Of a stretch of 64,000 bases of DNA, positions 8,208-17,154 are shown piece after piece. How positions within the stretch are numbered: the first letter of the stretch is position 1; the number at the start of each line of letters is the position of its first letter. Source of the stretch: Actinomyces ruminicola (GTDB lineage Bacteria; Actinomycetota; Actinomycetes; Actinomycetales; Actinomycetaceae); NCBI RefSeq assembly GCF_900103885.1, contig NZ_FNIM01000002.1:41718-105717 (forward strand), written 5' to 3'. Made by a program: the position numbers and the translations under genes. A model generated the notes under the pieces. That model was not told where the DNA came from and searched no databases. It worked only from the letters and a program-made list of their open reading frames with translations.

Positions 8208-9445
8208 AGCCCGAGCCCGGTCTGGAGCTGCAGGGCCGCTATCAGCTCGTCGAGCGCATCGCCCTGGGCGGCATGGGTGAGGTGTGGCGTGCCACCGACC
8301 TGCGCTCCGGCCGGGCGGTGGCCGCGAAGATCCTGCGCCCCGAGCTGGCCGGGGACGAGATCTTCCTGTCCCGGCTGCGCGCCGAGGCCGCCAACTCGCG
8401 GGGACTGCGGCACCCGAACCTCGCCGTCGTGCTGGACTCGGGCGAGCGGCGCGGCTCCGGCTGGATCGTGATGGAGCTGGTGCAGGGGCGCGCCCTGTCC
8501 GACATCCTCGACGAGCGCGGCACCATGGCGCCCGAGGAGATCCTGCCGATCCTGGCGCAGGTCGCCCGCGCCCTGCAGGTGGTGCACGACTCCGGCGTCG
8601 TGCACCGCGACATCAAGCCCTCCAACATCCTGATCAACCGGGAGGGGCTGGCCAAGCTCACCGACTTCGGCATTTCCATGGGCGTCAATCAGCGCCCCAT
8701 GACAGCCACCGGCATGGTGATGGGCACGGCCCAGTACCTGGCCCCCGAGCAGGCCATGGGCAACATGGCCACCCCGTCCGGGGACCTGTACGCCCTGGGG
8801 GTGATCGCCTACGAGGCGCTGGCCGGGCACCGCCCCTTCACCGGATCCACCCAGGTCGACATCGCCTTCGCCCACGTCAACCAGCCGGTTCCGCCACTGC
8901 CCGACCACCTGCCGCCCGAGGTGCGCGAGGTGGTCATGGAGCTGCTGTCCAAGAAGCCTGCCGATCGGCCCCGCTCGGCGCGTGAGCTCGCCCGCCGCCT
9001 GGACCGGATCGTGGTCAACCTGCCCGCCGAGTCGTGGGATCCCCGCGAGACTCCCACCTGGGCGTCCACCGGCCGCACCACCCCCGTAGCGGCTCCCGGC
9101 GGAGGGACGCAGGAGACCACCACCGACGCCGAGCGGACGCCCGCGAGCGCGGCCGCCGTCGGCCCCCGGGAGCAGCCCACTGCAACCCCGTCCACCCGGA
9201 CCGTCCCGGCCGTGGACCGCACCAGGGCCGCCGTCGCCGCGGCCCCCGCCACCGCGCGGGCGTCCACCCGGCACGCCTCCGGCAAGGAGCGCTTCGGGCT
9301 GCCCGCCGGCACCATCCGCATCCTGGTCATCATCCTGATCCTGCTGGTTTTGCTGGTGACGACGGGTACCCTTGCTTCAGCGCACCCGGGCGCATCGCGT
9401 AGTCATGCGCTTGTGTCCACCACCTCTTCGAAGGAGGCACTGTGA
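8204..9445 (+). CDS. pknA: Serine/threonine protein kinase, PknA-type
   Basis: 413 residues. An intact kinase domain (about 13-275) has the glycine loop GGMGEVW, ATP lysine K42, catalytic HRDIKPSN (Asp136) and DFG (154-156). A 90-residue Pro/Thr/Ala-rich juxtamembrane linker follows, then a single transmembrane helix (about 366-388) and a short outer tail without PASTA domains, which distinguishes it from PknB. It phosphorylates cell-division and wall-synthesis proteins. It overlaps pbpA and pknB by 4 nt; an AAGGAGG ribosome site for pknB lies inside its 3' end. Confidence 0.92.
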   Translation: MKPEPGLELQGRYQLVERIALGGMGEVWRATDLRSGRAVAAKILRPELAGDEIFLSRLRAEAANSRGLRHPNLAVVLDSGERRGSGWIVMELVQGRALSDILDERGTMAPEEILPILAQVARALQVVHDSGVVHRDIKPSNILINREGLAKLTDFGISMGVNQRPMTATGMVMGTAQYLAPEQAMGNMATPSGDLYALGVIAYEALAGHRPFTGSTQVDIAFAHVNQPVPPLPDHLPPEVREVVMELLSKKPADRPRSARELARRLDRIVVNLPAESWDPRETPTWASTGRTTPVAAPGGGTQETTTDAERTPASAAAVGPREQPTATPSTRTVPAVDRTRAAVAAAPATARASTRHASGKERFGLPAGTIRILVIILILLVLLVTTGTLASAHPGASRSHALVSTTSSKEAL

Positions 9446-11274
9446 CGATTGAGTCCCCTCAGCAGATGCTTGCCGGACGTTACGAGCTGCGAGAGCTCAT
9501 CGGTCGCGGCGGCATGGCCGAGGTGCACCTCGGTTACGACACGCGTCTGAGCCGGATCGTCGCCATTAAGCTGCTGCGCTCGGACATCGCCGGTGACCCC
9601 ACCTTCCAGGCGCGCTTCCGCCGTGAGGCGCAGTCCGCGGCCGCCCTCAACCATCCGGCGATCGTGGCGGTCTACGACTCCGGCGAGGAGGAGCTGACGC
9701 AGCTGGACGGAACCACGCGCACGGTTCCGTTCATCGTCATGGAGTACGTCGAGGGGCACACCGTGCGCGAGCTGCTCGGTGAGGGCGAGGCCGTGCCGAT
9801 TCCGGAGGCGGTTGAGATCACCACGGGCGTGCTCGACGCCCTGGAGTACTCCCACCGCGCCGGTATCGTGCACCGCGACATCAAGCCCGGCAATATCATG
9901 CTCACGCAGGCCGGCGCCGTGAAGGTCATGGACTTCGGCATCGCCCGCGCCGTGGAGGACTCCGCCGCCACCGTCACCCAGACGCACGCCGTCGTCGGCA
10001 CCGCCCAGTACCTGTCCCCGGAGCAGGCGCGCGGCGAGGTGGTCGACGCCCGCAGCGACCTGTACTCCACCGGCTGCCTGCTGTATGAGCTGCTGACCGG
10101 CCAGCCCCCCTTCACCGGCGACTCGGCGGTGGCGATCGCCTACCAGCACGTCCGGGAGATCCCGAAGACGCCGTCGTCCATCGCGGCGGACATCCCCGAC
10201 GCCCTGGACCGGGTGGTCCTCAAGGCGCTGGCGAAGAAGCGGGACGACCGCTACCAGGACGCCGCCCACATGCGCGCCGACCTGCTGGCGGCGGCCCGCG
10301 GGATGGATGTGGCCGCGCCGGCCACCGACACCTGGGCGGCCACCACGGTCCTGGCCCCCGAGGCCTCCGCCGTCGCGGCCCCCTCCCCGGAGGAGGAGCC
10401 GTCGACGCCCTCGGAGGAGGACGAGCAGCCGCGTCGCCGCTGGTGGGTGTGGGTGCTGGTGCTCGGGGCCCTCATCGCCCTGGGCACGCTGCTGGGCCTG
10501 TGGGCCTCCGGGAACCTGAGCAACGGTCCCGAGCCGACACCGTCGCCGACCGTGACGGCCGTGGCCGTGCCGACCGTGTCCGGCATGAGTGAGTCCGACG
10601 CGCAGGCAGCCATTGAGGGCCTGGGCCTGGTCTACCAGAAGGGCGACGACGTCAACTCCGACACGGTCGACGCCGGCCTGGCCGTCTCCACCGACCCCGG
10701 CGAGGGCACCTCGGTGGTGCTGGGATCGACCGTGACCGTGCACTTCTCCTCCGGATCGGCCATGGTGGACGTGCCCGACGTGTCCGGCAAGTCTCAGGCG
10801 GACGCCCGCACCGCCATCACCGACGCCGGATTGACGGTCGGGGACGTGACCACCGAGGACTCCGCAGATGTCGCCTCCGGCCAGGTGATCCGCACCGACC
10901 CGGTGGCCGGCACCCCGGTGGAGCGCGGCTCGACGGTGTCCCTGGTGGTCTCCTCCGGGAAGACCACGGTGCCGAACGTGGAGGGCTTGTCGCAGGACGA
11001 GGCGCAGTCCGCCATCGAGGCGGCGGGCCTGACCTACAACAGCTCCACGGTGGAGGAGACCACCGACGACGAGAGCCTGAACGACCAGCGCATCGTCACC
11101 GCGGTGAGCCCGAGTGCGGGCTCCTCGGTGGACGCCGGCCAGTCGGTGACGCTAACCATCACTCACTACACCTACCGGGCGCCCGCCACGGCCACGCCGG
11201 AGCCGCAGGCGACCTCCACACACGGCTCGGAGCAGAACAGCGGCGCTGACAATCAGGACGGCCAGGGGCACTGA
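9442..11274 (+). CDS. pknB: PASTA-domain serine/threonine kinase PknB
   Basis: 610-residue receptor kinase sensing muropeptides or lipid II. The kinase domain (about 13-275) has GRGGMAEVHLG, K43, HRDIKPGN (Asp146) and DFG (164-166). A transmembrane helix lies at about 333-352. Outside are three PASTA repeats (about 373-436, 437-505 and 506-575), one fewer than in M. tuberculosis PknB, and a Gln/Ser-rich tail. The GTG start overlaps the stop of the preceding kinase gene and has a strong AAGGAGG site. Last gene of the operon; no convincing terminator hairpin follows. Confidence 0.94.
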   Translation: MTIESPQQMLAGRYELRELIGRGGMAEVHLGYDTRLSRIVAIKLLRSDIAGDPTFQARFRREAQSAAALNHPAIVAVYDSGEEELTQLDGTTRTVPFIVMEYVEGHTVRELLGEGEAVPIPEAVEITTGVLDALEYSHRAGIVHRDIKPGNIMLTQAGAVKVMDFGIARAVEDSAATVTQTHAVVGTAQYLSPEQARGEVVDARSDLYSTGCLLYELLTGQPPFTGDSAVAIAYQHVREIPKTPSSIAADIPDALDRVVLKALAKKRDDRYQDAAHMRADLLAAARGMDVAAPATDTWAATTVLAPEASAVAAPSPEEEPSTPSEEDEQPRRRWWVWVLVLGALIALGTLLGLWASGNLSNGPEPTPSPTVTAVAVPTVSGMSESDAQAAIEGLGLVYQKGDDVNSDTVDAGLAVSTDPGEGTSVVLGSTVTVHFSSGSAMVDVPDVSGKSQADARTAITDAGLTVGDVTTEDSADVASGQVIRTDPVAGTPVERGSTVSLVVSSGKTTVPNVEGLSQDEAQSAIEAAGLTYNSSTVEETTDDESLNDQRIVTAVSPSAGSSVDAGQSVTLTITHYTYRAPATATPEPQATSTHGSEQNSGADNQDGQGH

Positions 11275-11314
11275 TTCGGCGTCCGTCATCCTTCATCTCC
11301 CCACCACCGTGCCG

Positions 11315-11348
11315 AGATCGGTAGAAGTCACGTACCCAGATCGGTAGA
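11315..11348. repeat. Pair of AGATCGGTAGA direct repeats
   Basis: The 11-mer AGATCGGTAGA occurs at 11315-11325 and 11338-11348, a 23-nt step (about two helical turns), just downstream of pknB and between it and a convergent gene. The spacing suits a protein-binding site, but nothing identifies a binder. Confidence 0.45.
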
Positions 11349-11425
11349 TGTGGCTGCGCGCCGGTGACTGGCCGCCCCTGCTGCCCGCGTGTACGGCAGA
11401 GCCATCCCGGTCGACCCGACCGCCT

Positions 11426-11581
11426 CTATACGGTCGCCTCGCCGGACAGGTTCCAGACCTCGTTGGCCCAGGGGAAGACGACCTCGAACAGGAGCAGCAC
11501 CACGGCCGCCGCGAGGATCAGCGCCTCGATAAGGCGCAGCCACACCGGCCCGGGCAGGTGCCGCCAGATCCATCCGTACAT
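11426..11581 (-). CDS. Small single-pass membrane protein next to sortase
   Basis: 51 residues starting MYGWIWRHLPGPVW, with one strongly hydrophobic helix (about 18-37) and a short acidic end. The ATG overlaps the stop of the class E sortase gene (TGATG), so it is probably translation-coupled to it. The frame is open further upstream but would read antisense of the real sortase. Short proteins of this kind commonly follow class E sortase genes beside pknB in actinobacteria. Function unknown; co-occurrence suggests an accessory to the sortase. Confidence 0.68.
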   Translation of the reverse strand: MYGWIWRHLPGPVWLRLIEALILAAAVVLLLFEVVFPWANEVWNLSGEATV

Positions 11582-12351
11582 CAGTTGACCCCCTCGTCGT
11601 TCAGCACGGAGGCGGGGCGTCCCTCTGCGCGCTCCATCCAGTAGGTGAACTTCGCGTGGACGATCCACCGGTGGTCATTGCCCCACTCGCCCACGGTCAG
11701 GGAGTGGCAGGTGGTCATGGTCAGCATGCGCTCGGTGGGGGCGACGCCGGGCTGGCCGGGCACCGGGGCGATGACGTCGACGTCGGTCGGCTCCACGATC
11801 TCGTGGCTCGTAACCGTGTACACGTACCAGGTGTCCTTGGTGGCGACGATGATCTCGTCACCCTCCTCCAGCAGGTCGATGCGCCGGAAGGAGTTGCCGT
11901 TGGTGCGACGGTGGCCGGCGATGGCGAAGTTGCCGACGGCGCCGAGCTGCTGCGTGTCGGGATAGTGTCCGGCGGCGGCCTGGTCGAGGACGTCGGAGCC
12001 GATGCCCTCCAGAATCGGCATGTTGTTGTTGGTGACGCCGTACCACTTGGGAACCACCAGCATCCCGATGACCTCCCCGTAGCCGACGGCGGCTACCTCC
12101 GGCGGGTCGTCGTAGTGCCTGGTGCCCTCGACATTGGGCGAGTCCACCTGCGTGGAGGCGAAGTCGGTGGCTATGGCGTCGGCCTTCGCGGTCGCGTCCA
12201 GGCCCGTCCACCACAGCTGCCAGACCAGGAAGAGGGCCACCACCAGCCCGGCGGTGATCAGCAGTTCGCCGAGTCCGAACAGGATGGCGTCGAGCACCCG
12301 CCTGCGGCCCCGGGGCCGCGCCGTGTGGCGCCGTGCCGTCTTCGCCGTCAT
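11581..12351 (-). CDS. Class E sortase
   Basis: 256-residue membrane-anchored cysteine transpeptidase. The basic N-terminus is followed by a membrane helix (about 25-45). The sortase domain has the catalytic triad in visible motifs: His in AIAGHR, Cys215 in LTMTTCHSL and Arg in DHRWIVH. Class E enzymes cleave LAxTG-type signals and attach proteins to the peptidoglycan of high-GC Gram-positives. No substrate gene with a sorting signal is recognised in this window. A GGGGAG ribosome site precedes the ATG. Its place between crgA and pknB is usual. Confidence 0.9.
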   Translation of the reverse strand: MTAKTARRHTARPRGRRRVLDAILFGLGELLITAGLVVALFLVWQLWWTGLDATAKADAIATDFASTQVDSPNVEGTRHYDDPPEVAAVGYGEVIGMLVVPKWYGVTNNNMPILEGIGSDVLDQAAAGHYPDTQQLGAVGNFAIAGHRRTNGNSFRRIDLLEEGDEIIVATKDTWYVYTVTSHEIVEPTDVDVIAPVPGQPGVAPTERMLTMTTCHSLTVGEWGNDHRWIVHAKFTYWMERAEGRPASVLNDEGVN

Positions 12352-12365
12352 GCGCTCCCCTTCTG

Positions 12366-12719
12366 CTACTTCCAGCGCAGCAGGCCCAGGAAGCCGACCA
12401 GCATGATGGCGAAGCCGACGTAGAGGTTGCCGTTGACCAGCCAGTCGCTGGCGTGGTTCTCAACGAAGTACGGCAGCGGGTAGGTGCCCTTGAACAGATA
12501 GGTGACCACCACCCACAGCAGGCCGACCACCAGCAGTGTCACCATCACCGGGGCGTACCAGCGCGGCGAGCCCTTCTCCTTGACCTTGCGGGGAACGCGG
12601 GAGACACGGTTGGCGGCGGCCCGGGACTCCTCCATGCGGGCCCGCTCGGCGGCGGCGCGCTTGGCCGGGTTTCCGGAGCGCTCCGGCCTTGTCTTCTTCT
12701 CGCCCTTGGTCTGCGCCAC
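12366..12719 (-). CDS. crgA: Cell division protein CrgA
   Basis: 117-residue protein with a charged cytoplasmic N-terminus and two transmembrane helices at the C-terminal end (around PVMVTLLVVGLLWVVV and GFAIMLVGFLGLL), the arrangement of CrgA, which recruits and stabilises FtsZ-ring and PBP components in actinobacteria. The start is uncertain. GTG 12719 has a GAGGAG site six bases upstream and is preferred, while ATG 12740 or TTG 12764 in the same frame lack one. It lies 14 bp before the sortase gene and is likely co-transcribed with it. Confidence 0.9.
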   Translation of the reverse strand: MAQTKGEKKTRPERSGNPAKRAAAERARMEESRAAANRVSRVPRKVKEKGSPRWYAPVMVTLLVVGLLWVVVTYLFKGTYPLPYFVENHASDWLVNGNLYVGFAIMLVGFLGLLRWK

Positions 12720-12864
12720 GCGCGTCTCCTCACTGACCATGCGGGCGACATCGACGGCCCGCAACCCGAAACCTGCTGCCCTCTAGCCTAAGGGATGACC
12801 GGGACGCGCCCGGCAATCCCCCGGGTTCCGGTTGAGTGACCCGCCCCTCGAACCGAGGCCGCCG

Positions 12865-13728
12865 TCAGACCTGCACCTGGTCGGGGTGGGAGCCGGTGCG
12901 CAGGCCCCGGTCGAGGGCGTCCACGGCTGCCATTTGCTCCGCCGTCAGCTCGAAGCCGAAGACGTCCGCATTGGCACGCATGCGCTCGACATGCGTGGTC
13001 TTGGGGATGACCACCAGACCGTGCTGCAGGTGCCAACGGATGATGACCTGTGCGGGCCTCACCCCCAGCTCCTCGGCGAGCCGGGCCAGTTCGGGGTCCT
13101 CCAGCAGGCGGCCGCGGCCGAGCGGGGACCAGGACTCGGTGACGACGCCGAGCCCTTCGTGTACGGTCCGCAGCTCCCGCTGGGTCAGGTAGGGGTGCAA
13201 CTCGACCTGGTTGACGGCGGGCGTCACCCCGGTGGCGTCGATGATGGTGCGCAGGTGCTCGTCCTGGTAGTTGGATACTCCGATGGCGCGCACGCGCCCG
13301 GACTGGAGGATCTCGATCATGGTGCGCCAGGTGTCCACCAGATCGATGCCCGGGGAGTTCGCCAGCGGCCAATGCACCAGGAACAGGTCGAGGACGTCCA
13401 ACTGCAGATCCGCCATGGTGGCGTCGAAGCTGCGCAGGGCGTCCTCCCGGCGATGGTTGGGGTTGTTGAGCTTGGAGGTGATCCACAACTGGTCGCGCGG
13501 AATGCCGCAGGCCGCGAGCGCCCGCCCGACTCCGGCCTCGTTGCCGTACATCTGCGCGGTGTCGATGTGCCGGTAGCCGACCTGCAGGGCCTGGTCGACA
13601 ATCCGTTCGGCGTCGGCATCACCGACCTTGTAGGTGCCGAATCCGAGCTGCGGGATCGCCACGGGCTCGGTGCCCGCGGTGCCCTGGCGCAGGGGTAGGA
13701 CGGGTACGGGAATGGCGGTGCTGCTCAT
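12865..13728 (-). CDS. Aldo/keto reductase
   Basis: 287-residue cytosolic NADPH-dependent oxidoreductase of the AKR TIM-barrel family (2,5-diketogluconate reductase-like subgroup). The catalytic tetrad is visible: Asp and Tyr in HIDTAQMYGNE, Lys in SKLNN and His in LVHWPL. Cofactor-binding segments AIGVSNYQ and VIPKTTHVERM follow. The substrate cannot be deduced. It stands between crgA and a coiled-coil membrane protein gene on the same strand, an addition compared with the mycobacterial arrangement. Confidence 0.88.
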   Translation of the reverse strand: MSSTAIPVPVLPLRQGTAGTEPVAIPQLGFGTYKVGDADAERIVDQALQVGYRHIDTAQMYGNEAGVGRALAACGIPRDQLWITSKLNNPNHRREDALRSFDATMADLQLDVLDLFLVHWPLANSPGIDLVDTWRTMIEILQSGRVRAIGVSNYQDEHLRTIIDATGVTPAVNQVELHPYLTQRELRTVHEGLGVVTESWSPLGRGRLLEDPELARLAEELGVRPAQVIIRWHLQHGLVVIPKTTHVERMRANADVFGFELTAEQMAAVDALDRGLRTGSHPDQVQV

Positions 13729-13886
13729 GGCACCAGCCTAACGACGAGACTGTGTGCCGCACCATACCCGGGGGACGGTGGTCGCTCGGCCGCACCCCGC
13801 CGAATGCGCGTCGGCGCCCGCCCGCCGATACCTGGCGGGGGGCGCCGACGGATGCGGTCCGACCGGGCGCGGCCGACCGGCTCGGT

Positions 13887-14507
13887 TCACTCGGCCGCGG
13901 GGGCCTCCGGCTGCGCCGGGGCGTCAACCGGAGCCTCGGGCGCCTCGGAGACGGCGGGCTCATCGGTGGAGTCCGCCCAGTACTCCTCGGCCCAGGGGTC
14001 TTCGATCGGCTGGCTGCGGCGCCAAATCACGTAGGCGGCGCCCGCGGCGCAGCCGGCGACGGCGAGCCAGCCGAAGGTCTTGAGGACGGGGTGCTTCTTC
14101 TTCACTGGTACCTCCGGGGTCAGCGCCGCCTGCTTCGCGGCGACGGCGATGCGCTGGGCGCGCTCGGTCAGCGTGCCCTCGGTGTTGGCGGCCTCCTGGG
14201 CGGCGACGGCGGCGCGCTGGGCCGCGGGGACATACTCCTCCACGACCCGGATGCGCGCCCCCTCGGCGGCGCGCTGGGCCGCAGGAACGTACTCCTCGAC
14301 CACTCGGGTGCGCGCCTCCTCAACAACGGGCTGGGCGCGCAGCTGTGCCTCCTTGGCGGCCTTGACGAACTCCTCACGGGCCCGGCTGACGCGGGGCGCC
14401 GCCCAGCCGGCGGCGCGACCCGCCTGGGCCGCGATGGCGTCCGCGAGCGTAGCCGCCTCCTGGCGTGCCTGATCGAGATCGATCTTCTTGTCGAGGATGT
14501 AAGCCAT
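13887..14507 (-). CDS. Coiled-coil single-pass membrane protein with internal repeat
   Basis: 206 residues starting MAYILDKKIDLDQARQ after a GGGAG ribosome site. The first 130 residues are Ala/Glu/Arg-rich and predicted helical. They contain a perfect internal duplication of RVVEEYVPAAQRAA (twice, 18 residues apart), resembling amphipathic repeats of apolipoprotein-like or phasin-like helices. One transmembrane helix (about 148-167) precedes an acidic Pro/Ala/Glu-rich tail. Streptomyces and relatives encode coiled-coil membrane proteins beside ppiA/crgA, but no function is assigned. The frame continues upstream to 14810, but that part is antisense to ppiA. Confidence 0.7.
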   Translation of the reverse strand: MAYILDKKIDLDQARQEAATLADAIAAQAGRAAGWAAPRVSRAREEFVKAAKEAQLRAQPVVEEARTRVVEEYVPAAQRAAEGARIRVVEEYVPAAQRAAVAAQEAANTEGTLTERAQRIAVAAKQAALTPEVPVKKKHPVLKTFGWLAVAGCAAGAAYVIWRRSQPIEDPWAEEYWADSTDEPAVSEAPEAPVDAPAQPEAPAAE

Positions 14508-14646
14508 GTCGGTCTCCCTGCTCGGAACGATGAGGTTGTTCAGTTCAATGGTGGCACTGTAACGCAGCTCGCACCCACCAACCTGGGTGCCGTTCTGCCT
14601 GGGGTGAACACCGGGTCCCAGGATCACCCCGGAAACACGTGCGACG

Positions 14647-15189
14647 ATGACGAGCATGGAAGCGACCATCGAAGCGACACTCCACACCACCCTCGGCGAC
14701 ATTCGGCTCGAGCTCTTCCCCGCCCAGGCACCGGAGACCGTCTCCAACTTCGTCGGCCTGGCGACCGGCGAGAAGACCTGGACCGACCCGCGCACGGGGC
14801 AGCAGTCCAATGCCCCCCTGTATGCGGGCGTGGTCTTTCACCGGGTGATCCCGGGATTCATGATCCAGGGCGGCGACCCGCTGGGCACCGGCACCGGCGG
14901 CCCCGGCTACGTCTTCGACGACGAGATCGACCCCTCCCTGACCTTCACCGCCCCCTACGTCCTGGCCATGGCCAACGCCGGCCGCCGCCTGGGCAAGGGC
15001 ACCAACGGCTCGCAGTTCTTCATCACCACCGCCCCCACCGAGTGGCTGCAGGGCAAGCACACGATCTTCGGCGCCGTCGCCGACGACGCCTCCCGGCAGG
15101 TCGTCGACGCCATCTCCGCCGTGGCCACCGACCCGCGCGACCGCCCCCTCGAGGACGTGGTCATCACCTCGGTGACCATTCAGCGGTGA
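14647..15189 (+). CDS. ppiA: Cyclophilin-type peptidyl-prolyl cis-trans isomerase
   Basis: 180-residue cytosolic cyclophilin that isomerises X-Pro bonds. The fold is complete: the VVFHRVIPGFMIQGGDP active-site loop with catalytic Arg, the NGSQFFI strand, and HTIFG near the end. There is no signal peptide. Two candidate ATGs, 14647 and 14656, differ by three residues. It is divergent from the coiled-coil gene and only 37 bp before the rhomboid gene, so the two are probably one operon, as in other actinobacterial origin regions. Confidence 0.93.
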   Translation: MTSMEATIEATLHTTLGDIRLELFPAQAPETVSNFVGLATGEKTWTDPRTGQQSNAPLYAGVVFHRVIPGFMIQGGDPLGTGTGGPGYVFDDEIDPSLTFTAPYVLAMANAGRRLGKGTNGSQFFITTAPTEWLQGKHTIFGAVADDASRQVVDAISAVATDPRDRPLEDVVITSVTIQR

Positions 15190-15226
15190 GCCGGGCCGAG
15201 CGGCGTCGTCGGGACGGGAGCGACTC

Positions 15227-16063
15227 ATGACCCAGCCGGACCCGCGGGTCGGCACGGCGCCAGTGTGCCCGCGTCACCCGGACCGTGTGGCATACGTGCG
15301 CTGCCAGCGCTGCGGCCGCCCCACCTGCCCGGAGTGCCAGGTGCCCAGCGCCGTCGGAATTCACTGCGTGGACTGCGCCCGTAGCGCGAGTTCGCGCCGC
15401 CGGGGCGTGCGCACCGCCCTGGGCGGCAACGTCGTGGCCGATGCGCTGGTCACCAAGCTCCTGGTGGGTACCTGCGTGGTGGTATACGCGGTGCAAATGG
15501 TCTACCCGGCGCTCGCGGGCTGGTTCGATTTCGTTCCCGCGCTCGCCGCCGGTCAGCCGTGGCGGTTCCTGTCAACGGCACTGCTGCACGCCTCGCTCCT
15601 GCACCTGGCCCTCAACATGTGGGCGCTGTGGGTGCTGGGCAATTCTCTCGAGCCGCTGCTGGGACGCTGGCGGTTCACCGCCCTGACCGCCCTGAGTGCG
15701 CTTGGCGGGTCGACGGCGATCTACTGGCTCGCCGCGCCGACGTCACCCTCGTGGATCACGGGGACGGTGGGCGCCTCCGGAGCCATCTTCGGCCTGTTCG
15801 CGGCGGTGTTCGTGATTCAGCGCCGCTTCGGGCGTGATACCTCGACCATCGTGGGCCTGCTGGTGATCAACCTGGTGATCTCGGTGGTGGGCGCGAACAT
15901 CTCCTGGCAGGGACACCTGGGAGGTTTCATCACCGGGCTGCTGGTGTCCGCCATCTACGCCTGGGCACCGCGCGAGAGGCGAACGGCGGTGGGCGTGTGG
16001 GGCACCGTGGGCGTGGCGGTGGCCCTGGTCGGCCTGGCCGTGGCCCGAGCCCTCCTGGTCTAA
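15227..16063 (+). CDS. Rhomboid family intramembrane serine protease
   Basis: 278 residues. The N-terminal cytoplasmic zinc-finger-like module (residues 14-50) has Cys/His pairs: CPRH, CQRC, CPEC and HCVDC. A rhomboid domain with about six helices follows. The catalytic dyad is Ser184 in GASGAIFG and His230 in WQGHLGGF; the HLALNMWALW helix is also typical. It cleaves transmembrane substrates, which are unknown here. A small hairpin at 16078-16096, with 7-bp arms, may end the ppiA-rhomboid transcript. Confidence 0.92.
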   Translation: MTQPDPRVGTAPVCPRHPDRVAYVRCQRCGRPTCPECQVPSAVGIHCVDCARSASSRRRGVRTALGGNVVADALVTKLLVGTCVVVYAVQMVYPALAGWFDFVPALAAGQPWRFLSTALLHASLLHLALNMWALWVLGNSLEPLLGRWRFTALTALSALGGSTAIYWLAAPTSPSWITGTVGASGAIFGLFAAVFVIQRRFGRDTSTIVGLLVINLVISVVGANISWQGHLGGFITGLLVSAIYAWAPRERRTAVGVWGTVGVAVALVGLAVARALLV

Positions 16064-16622
16064 CGCCGCCGAGGTCGGTCGGCGTTGTGCGCCGACGGGT
16101 GGCTGTCGCGCCCAGGCACCGGCACTTTCGGCCCGCCAACCGAACCCTGGCGCCTCGGGCTGCTCCAGGCGGCCTCGCCGCGCTTTCGGCCCGCCTTTCT
16201 GACCCGAAATACCAGCTCCTCTGGACCATCAGTACGGCGGCCTGAGCCGCCTGAGCTCAGTCATCCGGTTCTTCGGGTTTGGGGGTGTGGGTTGGCCCGC
16301 GACGAGGTGGTCCGGTCCTTCAGGGCGCTGTCTGGGAGGGCGTTGTCGACGGCCGGCCGGCGTCCTGGGGGTCTAGCCCGCGTCCTTGAATGATCCCGGC
16401 CCGGAAGCGACAGCGACCCGGCCGGCCCGAAGACGTCCTCGCAAGCCCGAGCACGACCCCGGCCGGGCGGGCACGTCCCCTTCAGCCCGAGTACGACCCC
16501 TCCCGCGGCAGCCCCGTGCCGAGCCACCACGGGCTGCTGGCACGAGCGGGGGTACTCCGCCCTGGCGTGTCGCGGAGCAGGCATGCTGTCAACCCCTCGG
16601 TGCTCGGGCCGGGGCCCCGCAC

Positions 16623-16752
16623 TTGGACCGCGTCCCTCCACTTGGACCGCGTCCCTCCAGATGGACCGTCTGAGAGTGCGCTTGAGGCAGTCCAACCGCA
16701 CGCAGACGGTCCAACCGCAGCCAGGCGGTCCAACTGGACGCAGGCGCTCCAA
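16623..16752. repeat. 19-nt phased inverted array of TTGGACCG units
   Basis: Forward units beginning TTGGACC or ATGGACC start at 16623, 16642 and 16661 (exact 19-nt steps). The first two share an identical 19-mer core. In the right half the reverse complement TCCAA occurs at 16691, 16710, 16729 and 16748, again exactly every 19 nt. The two half-arrays face each other across about 20 nt. A period of 19 is not a multiple of 3, so this is not a protein repeat. The arrangement resembles iterons or a multi-site operator, but no binder is known. Confidence 0.65.
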
Positions 16753-17048
16753 GCCCGGGACGAAGCGGGGGCGCCGACGAGCACCTGGAAGCACACCTCG
16801 CCAACAACACGCAGGCCGGGGCGGGGGTGGGGAACACGCCAGCGCCAGGGGGCCCGTCGGCGAAGCACCCCTACTGCTGCTGGGGAACCAGACTGGTCGG
16901 CGCGTGACTGCTTGCTAATAAGGGGCCCTCGCTCTCGAGGCCCGCACACCCTCCCGCGAACACCACACACCACACCAACACCCACCACACCCACAAACCG
17001 AAAGAGCCAGTAATCCAACAGCACCAGACCCTTGCAGGCCGTCATTGC

Positions 17049-17154
17049 GTATCCACACATGCATCAGCCCTGTGGAATCTGGGGAAGCACACACCTGTTA
17101 TTCCTCCACACCTGTGGACACCCCTGGGGAAACACATCGATGTAGTTCTCCACA
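17049..17154. promoter_or_regulatory. Cluster of DnaA-box-like sites away from dnaA
   Basis: Four near-consensus boxes: GTATCCACA (17049), TCCTCCACA (17102), TGTGGACAC on the opposite strand (17113) and TTCTCCACA (17146). Three match the DnaA consensus TTRTCCACA at 8 of 9 positions. Several are followed by a CTGGGGA motif, which also follows the perfect box at 30236. They could titrate DnaA or form a secondary binding region; this is inferred from sequence only. Confidence 0.5.

Noticed and set aside
16085-17013. Overlapping ORFs of 95-207 codons between the rhomboid and DUF4342 genes
   Set aside because: Open in several frames on both strands simultaneously, Arg/Pro-rich, without ribosome sites or recognisable domains; the region is better explained by non-coding repeats.
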